A DNA stretch of 8,926 nt, taken from an uncultured Collinsella sp. (GTDB lineage Bacteria > Actinomycetota > Coriobacteriia > Coriobacteriales > Coriobacteriaceae). The stretch spans positions 1 through 8,926 of the forward strand of contig CAAFQT010000127.1 in the NCBI GenBank assembly GCA_900765185.1, written 5' to 3'. Numbering within the stretch: position 1 is the first letter of the stretch; each line of letters starts with the position of its first letter. Of this stretch, positions 5,726-8,926 are shown in pieces. Under the pieces are notes generated by a model. It made no database searches, had not been told where the DNA came from, and worked only from the letters and a program-made list of their open reading frames with translations. The position numbers and the translations under genes are program-made.

Positions 5726-7504
5726 CTAGTCGAGGTTCTCGCGGAGCCACTTGATGGCGCCAGCGGGGTCGCGGGTAAGGTCGATATATTCCTTACCGCG
5801 GGGAGCGAGCAGCTTAATGCCCAGACGATCGGTGTCGGCCTTCATGTCGTTGTAGTAGCTACGAACCTGCGGGGCGAGCACGATGACGTCGTACTGATCC
5901 ATGATGGCAGTGTGCTGGCCATAGGCGCCTGCGGAGGAAGCAATGTTCTCTCCGGTCTGCGCGGCGCCTTCCTTGATGGCATTGGCGAGCATGGCAGAGG
6001 TGCCGGCGCCGGCGCACAGGACGAGAACCTTCAGGCCATCAACATCCTTCTTAGCGGATGTGTCGGCGGCGGGTTCGGGCTGATCGGCGACAGGCTTGCT
6101 GTCAGCGGCGGCAACAGTCGTCTCGACGGAAGCGGTGGCCTGCTCGACAGCGGGCGCAGAGGCGTTGGCGGCGATGGAAGCGGCACCATCGGACTCAAGA
6201 CCCAGCTCGGCGGCGCGCTCGGCCTCCTGGTCGCAGAGCAGCTTATCGTATGCCTTCAAGAACGGCAGGTAAATGATGGCGTCCAGCAAGATGATAATCG
6301 CGACAAACACCAGGGCGATAAGCTGGAAGTTTGTGGTGATGAAGATGCCGATGGGGGCAGGGGTAGCCCAAGGCACCACGAAGGAGAAGCCGTTCATGCC
6401 CACGTTGTCGATAAAGAACTTGGCAACACTCACGTTGACGCAACCGGCGGCAACAAAGGGGATGAGCATGTAGGGGTTAAGGATCATCGGCGCGCCAAAG
6501 AGCAGCGGTTCGTTGACGGCGAAGGCAACAGGAACAATCGAGGCCTTACCGACGGCTTTGAGCTGCTTGGACTTCATAAAGAGAATCAGCAGAAGCGGCA
6601 CGATGAACGTGGCGCCGGTGCCGCCGAACTCACCCACGAGCGACATGTTAAAGGTGAGGGAGTGGGCGGGGTGGCCACCGGCCAGCAGAACCTGCAGGTT
6701 CTCGGCCTGGTTGGCAAGACGGATGGGGTCGATGCCCGGCTGGACAATCGAAGGACCGTGGACACCGATGAACCAGAAGAATGCGGTGGCTGCCTGAATA
6801 AGGATGAGTCCGGGGTAGGTCTCTGCTGCAGTGAAGAGCGGGGAGAGCAGTTTGATAAGCAGCTCGGAGAACGGAACGCCCATGAGGTTGCGCATAACCA
6901 CATCGATGATGCCGCAAATGATGACAGCGCCACCGAAGGGGATGATGTCGCGGAAGTTCTGAGCGATGGCGCCCGGGACCTCCTTGGGCAGCTTAATGGT
7001 CAGATCGCGCGAGACGCAGAACTTATAGACCCACACGGTAATGAACGCGGCGATATAGGCCGAGAACAGACCGCGCGTACCCATGCTGGTGCAATCGAAG
7101 ACCGAAAGCTCGGAGCCGTTGAACTTGGTGGTGAACTGCGTAACAGCGAGCAGCAGCATGCTGCACTGGGCGGCCACCATGGTGGAGCCGTCGTTGAGCA
7201 CCTTGCCGGCGGGCATGCGACGGTTCATGGAAGCCGTGAAGTTCTTGGCGGTGGTGCCGGCAACCATGATGCCCATGACGCCCATGGTGAAGTTGTACAG
7301 CTTGTTGCACCAGTCGATGAGCGGCTGGGGCAGCGTGATGCCAACGACGCCGGGAAGGGTGGCGATCAACAGGAAGATCGAAGAGGTGAGGACGATGGGC
7401 ATGCACCCAAGGAATCCGTCCTTGATGGCCTGGAGATAGATGTTCCTCGAGATCTTCTCGAAGAACGGTTGATGCTTTTCGAGCATCTTTACGATGGCGT
7501 CCAT
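5726..7504 (-). CDS. lacE: PTS lactose-specific transporter, EIICB fusion
   Basis: A 592-residue membrane permease of the lactose/cellobiose PTS family that imports lactose and phosphorylates it on the way in. Residues 1-420 are the EIIC channel domain, with many hydrophobic segments (for example 33-50, 190-205, 301-310, 384-415). FIGVHGP around His249 and NEPLLFG (331-337) are EIIC landmarks. Residues about 425-488 are a long Ala/Glu/Pro-rich linker. Residues 490-592 are EIIB, with VLVLCAGAGTSAM holding the phosphorylated Cys497. The fused order IIC-IIB is that of LacE; cellobiose CelB proteins are normally IIC only. It is slightly longer than known LacE (about 570), mainly through the linker. 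The start ATG at 7502-7504 has a strong AAAGGAG. The partner EIIA (LacF) is not in the window. Operator and LacI-type gene lie upstream, so regulation by lactose or a derivative is likely. Confidence 0.92.
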   Translation of the reverse strand: MDAIVKMLEKHQPFFEKISRNIYLQAIKDGFLGCMPIVLTSSIFLLIATLPGVVGITLPQPLIDWCNKLYNFTMGVMGIMVAGTTAKNFTASMNRRMPAGKVLNDGSTMVAAQCSMLLLAVTQFTTKFNGSELSVFDCTSMGTRGLFSAYIAAFITVWVYKFCVSRDLTIKLPKEVPGAIAQNFRDIIPFGGAVIICGIIDVVMRNLMGVPFSELLIKLLSPLFTAAETYPGLILIQAATAFFWFIGVHGPSIVQPGIDPIRLANQAENLQVLLAGGHPAHSLTFNMSLVGEFGGTGATFIVPLLLILFMKSKQLKAVGKASIVPVAFAVNEPLLFGAPMILNPYMLIPFVAAGCVNVSVAKFFIDNVGMNGFSFVVPWATPAPIGIFITTNFQLIALVFVAIIILLDAIIYLPFLKAYDKLLCDQEAERAAELGLESDGAASIAANASAPAVEQATASVETTVAAADSKPVADQPEPAADTSAKKDVDGLKVLVLCAGAGTSAMLANAIKEGAAQTGENIASSAGAYGQHTAIMDQYDVIVLAPQVRSYYNDMKADTDRLGIKLLAPRGKEYIDLTRDPAGAIKWLRENLD

Positions 7505-7581
7505 AGAGCTCCTTTGCTACTTGATGCGCGATGCATGTGGATGGAACTGGTCGTCGATGGATGGTCAGGACTGCCCGGAAA

Positions 7582-7600
7582 CCTTCCTGCTTAAGGAAGG
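7582..7600 (-). other. small inverted repeat in the lacE leader region
   Basis: CCTTCCT (7582-7588) and AGGAAGG (7594-7600) form a 7-bp perfect stem with a 5-nt loop, 78 bp upstream of lacE and 6 bp from the main palindrome. No T-run follows, and no antiterminator gene is present. It could shape the lacE leader or be incidental. Confidence 0.35.
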
Positions 7601-7605
7601 CATTG

Positions 7606-7629
7606 CGAAATGACAACGTTGTCATTTCG
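7606..7629. promoter_or_regulatory. 24-bp perfect palindrome, LacI-family operator
   Basis: Perfect dyad symmetry over 24 bp with the core TGACAACGTTGTCA and a central CG, the typical form of LacI-family operators. It lies 102 bp upstream of lacE and 151 bp upstream of the divergent LacI-type gene, the natural binder. An 11-bp piece (AATGACAACGT) recurs at 7632-7642. No convincing -35/-10 pair could be picked out around it for either gene. Confidence 0.8.
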
Positions 7630-7631
7630 TT

Positions 7632-7642
7632 AATGACAACGT
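7632..7642 (+). promoter_or_regulatory. second, degenerate LacI-type half-operator
   Basis: AATGACAACGT repeats the left half of the main palindrome 23 bp away, about two helical turns. The right half (AAGACATT) matches poorly, so this would be a weak auxiliary site. Confidence 0.45.
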
Positions 7643-7770
7643 AAGACATTTTTGGAAGAGCAACAAGGATATACGGGTGAGTGGTCGATATTGTTCGGTA
7701 AACGGTTGATTTATCAGTCAGGCAGGTGGTGTATGCTAGAACGCAAAAAACAAGCGATAGAGAACCGAGT

Positions 7771-7777
7771 GGAGAAG
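7771..7777 (+). promoter_or_regulatory. ribosome binding site deciding the LacI-type start
   Basis: GGAGAAG with GGAG ending 5 nt before the GTG at 7780 but 14 nt before the ATG at 7789. This favours GTG 7780 over ATG 7789 and over the open frame extending back to 7726. Confidence 0.6.
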
Positions 7778-7779
7778 CA

Positions 7780-8790
7780 GTGACAACGATGGACAAGAAA
7801 AACGTTTCGATGAACGACGTGGCGATTGCTGCGGGTGTTTCTCTCAAGACGGTGTCGCGCGCGATCAACGAGCCCGATAGCGTGCGAGAGTCGACACGCG
7901 ATAAGGTCCATTCGGCAATGGAGGCGCTCGGATTTCGAACCAACTTTGCCGCGCGTTCGCTCAAGTTGGGCCGTTACGGGTGCATCGGCGTGGTGCTGTT
8001 TCACTTGTCGGGCGGTGCCGTGGACATGATTGACGGTATCGCCGATGCCGCCGAAGAACGCGGCTTTGCGCTCACGATGATCAAAAAGCGGACGGGGGAG
8101 AAGATGACCCTTGCCGAAGCGGCGCGTAGGATGTCGCAGCTTCCCGTCGACGGCATGATCTTCAATCTGCGCCAGATGGTCGATGACTTTGATACCTTTG
8201 AAGCGCCGAAAGACCTCAAGACGGTGATTATCACGCCGATGGAGCATCCTGCCTGCTCTACCGTTAGTGACGATCAAGAGGGCGGCGCGCGCATGGCATG
8301 CGAGTATTTTTTGAACCACGGGCACAAGAACGTGTACTTCGTCTCTGGTAAGAAAGAGGCGCTGTCGAGCCAGTGCCGTATGAAAGGTTGGCGTGCGGCA
8401 CTCGAGGCGCGTGGCATTGAGCCGCCCGAGCCTCTGCAAGGCGATTGGAATGCGGATAGTGGCTACGCCGCGGGCCTTGTGCTTGCCGATAAACCCGATT
8501 GCACGGCGGTCCTCGCTGCTAACGACTGCATGGCAAACGGCGTGATGATGGCTCTACGTGACAAAGGGCTCAATGTGCCCGACGACGTGTCCGTGATCGG
8601 CTTCGACGATGAGCTCTACAAGACGATTCCCAACTCGATTCTGACGTCGGTGAAGTTTCGCCACCGCGAACTGGGCATCCGTGCGCTTAACGAGGTCGTC
8701 GCAGGTCTGGAAGCCCCGAGCTCCAGAAGCCGTACGCTCGTCTCGGGCGTGTTGGTCGAACGTTCCAGCGTAAAGGACCTGCGGGCGTAG
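7780..8790 (+). CDS. LacI-family transcriptional regulator, likely repressor of lacEG
   Basis: A 336-residue one-component sugar sensor. Residues 9-35 are the LacI helix-turn-helix (VSMNDVAIAAGVSLKTVSRAIN), followed by the hinge helix with NFAARSLKLG, whose Leu61 would wedge into the central CG of an operator. Residues about 66-330 form the periplasmic-binding-protein-like sensor, with GYAAGLVLADKPD, AVLAANDCMANGVMMALRDKG and VPDDVSVIGFDDE. Length is typical. GTG 7780 is preferred as start on ribosome-site spacing; ATG 7789 would give 333 residues and the same domains. The gene is divergent from lacEG with the 24-bp palindrome between them, so it most likely controls that operon. The triplet run GTGACAACG at its start contains a copy of the operator half-site (7781-7788). 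Lactose PTS operons of Firmicutes are more often under DeoR-type LacR, so the control differs here. The ligand is not known. Confidence 0.9.
   Translation: MTTMDKKNVSMNDVAIAAGVSLKTVSRAINEPDSVRESTRDKVHSAMEALGFRTNFAARSLKLGRYGCIGVVLFHLSGGAVDMIDGIADAAEERGFALTMIKKRTGEKMTLAEAARRMSQLPVDGMIFNLRQMVDDFDTFEAPKDLKTVIITPMEHPACSTVSDDQEGGARMACEYFLNHGHKNVYFVSGKKEALSSQCRMKGWRAALEARGIEPPEPLQGDWNADSGYAAGLVLADKPDCTAVLAANDCMANGVMMALRDKGLNVPDDVSVIGFDDELYKTIPNSILTSVKFRHRELGIRALNEVVAGLEAPSSRSRTLVSGVLVERSSVKDLRA
7781..7788 (+). promoter_or_regulatory. operator half-site overlapping the LacI-type start codon
   Basis: TGACAACG, the same 8-mer as in the main palindrome (7611-7618) and the second half-site (7634-7641). 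It is 147 bp from the copy at 7634 and 170 bp from the one at 7611. It may be an auxiliary site for autoregulation, or simply coding sequence (Thr-Thr). Confidence 0.3.
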
Positions 8791-8808
8791 ACGTGCTCGG
8801 CCTGTTCG

Positions 8809-8863
8809 TCTAAATCTGTAACAGCTAGGACCCAAAAACTCGGCTAGATGTTACAGATCGAGA
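8809..8863 (+). repeat. fifth copy of the 55-bp inverted-repeat unit (E)
   Basis: Same length, orientation and pattern as the units at 3838-4133: left arm TCTAAATCTGTAACA, inner part with GCTAGG, an A-run and CTAGA, right arm TGTTACAGATCGAGA. It begins 19 bp after the LacI-type stop and ends 23 bp before the A-run of the next terminator. No T-run follows it, so it is a poor intrinsic terminator for the LacI-type gene. Confidence 0.88.
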
Positions 8864-8886
8864 CAAACGTGCGATACGGTCCGCCC

Positions 8887-8926
8887 AAAAAAGGCCGGGG
8901 GCGGCGCGCCGTGTGACGTGCCGCCC
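8887..8926 (-). terminator. probable terminator of a minus-strand gene beyond the right edge
   Basis: An A-run (8887-8892) followed by GGCCGG and a GC-rich inverted repeat (8899-8907 with 8918-8926, one wobble). Read on the minus strand this is a stem running into TTTTTT, like the lacEG terminator. The stem would probably extend outside the window, since GGCCGG on its left side still lacks a visible partner. Confidence 0.55.

Noticed and set aside
4694..7594. A 966-codon open frame on the plus strand opposite lacG and lacE
   Set aside because: It is antisense to two clear family members. Its translation is rich in Gly, Val, Asp and His with no recognisable domain, as expected from the mirror of GC-rich codon use.
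7640..7740. Promoter of the LacI-type gene (TTGATT at 7706 with TATGCT at 7732)
   Set aside because: The spacer would be 20 bp, too long, and no other pair is better, so no promoter is annotated.
7023..7964. A 313-codon minus-strand frame across the lac control region
   Set aside because: It overlaps lacE in another frame and covers the palindrome and the LacI-type gene; it has no family features.

Overview
The window looks like chromosome from a high-GC gut actinobacterium of the class Coriobacteriia, probably Collinsella or a close relative. This rests on GC-rich codon use, a lactose-type PTS beside a LacI-type regulator, and an IS110-type transposase remnant. The assignment is inference: there is no rRNA or other marker gene. 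No tRNA, rRNA or CRISPR array is visible.

Layout, left to right. (1) 1-147: the C-terminal piece of an IS110-family transposase (minus strand), cut short right behind a galM terminator. (2) 213-2236: a divergent pair, galM (aldose 1-epimerase, minus) and a DeoR/GlpR-family regulator (plus), sharing a 206-bp promoter region with a related sequence motif just downstream of each predicted -10. (3) 2237-3493: a minus-strand AlbA_2 (Schlafen-type) / GHKL-ATPase-like / winged-helix protein of unknown role, lower in GC than its neighbours. Its stop codon directly abuts the DeoR stop. Its promoter is embedded in an array of nine 12-bp half-sites of the form TGACRYGNAAAA. (4) 3634-4157: a gene-free stretch with a 21-bp-stem hairpin and four regularly spaced 55-bp inverted-repeat units (period 80, 80 and 81 bp). 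A fifth unit lies at 8809-8863. (5) 4158-7504: a minus-strand lactose PTS operon, lacE (EIICB) then lacG (6-phospho-beta-galactosidase), closed by a strong terminator. (6) 7505-8790: the lac control region with a 24-bp perfect palindrome of LacI-family type, and the divergent LacI-family regulator. (7) 8791-8926: the fifth repeat unit and what looks like the terminator of a minus-strand gene beyond the right edge.

How it works together (inference from families). LacE imports and phosphorylates lactose, needing an EIIA (LacF) that is not in this window. LacG splits lactose-6-phosphate into glucose and galactose-6-phosphate, the latter presumably handled by a tagatose-6-phosphate pathway encoded elsewhere. 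The LacI-type protein is the obvious controller of lacEG. GalM interconverts sugar anomers and probably responds to the DeoR-type protein.

The parts least explained by known families are the 55-bp inverted-repeat units, which sit in the same position and orientation relative to two minus-strand terminators, and the TGAC half-site array in front of the AlbA_2 gene.
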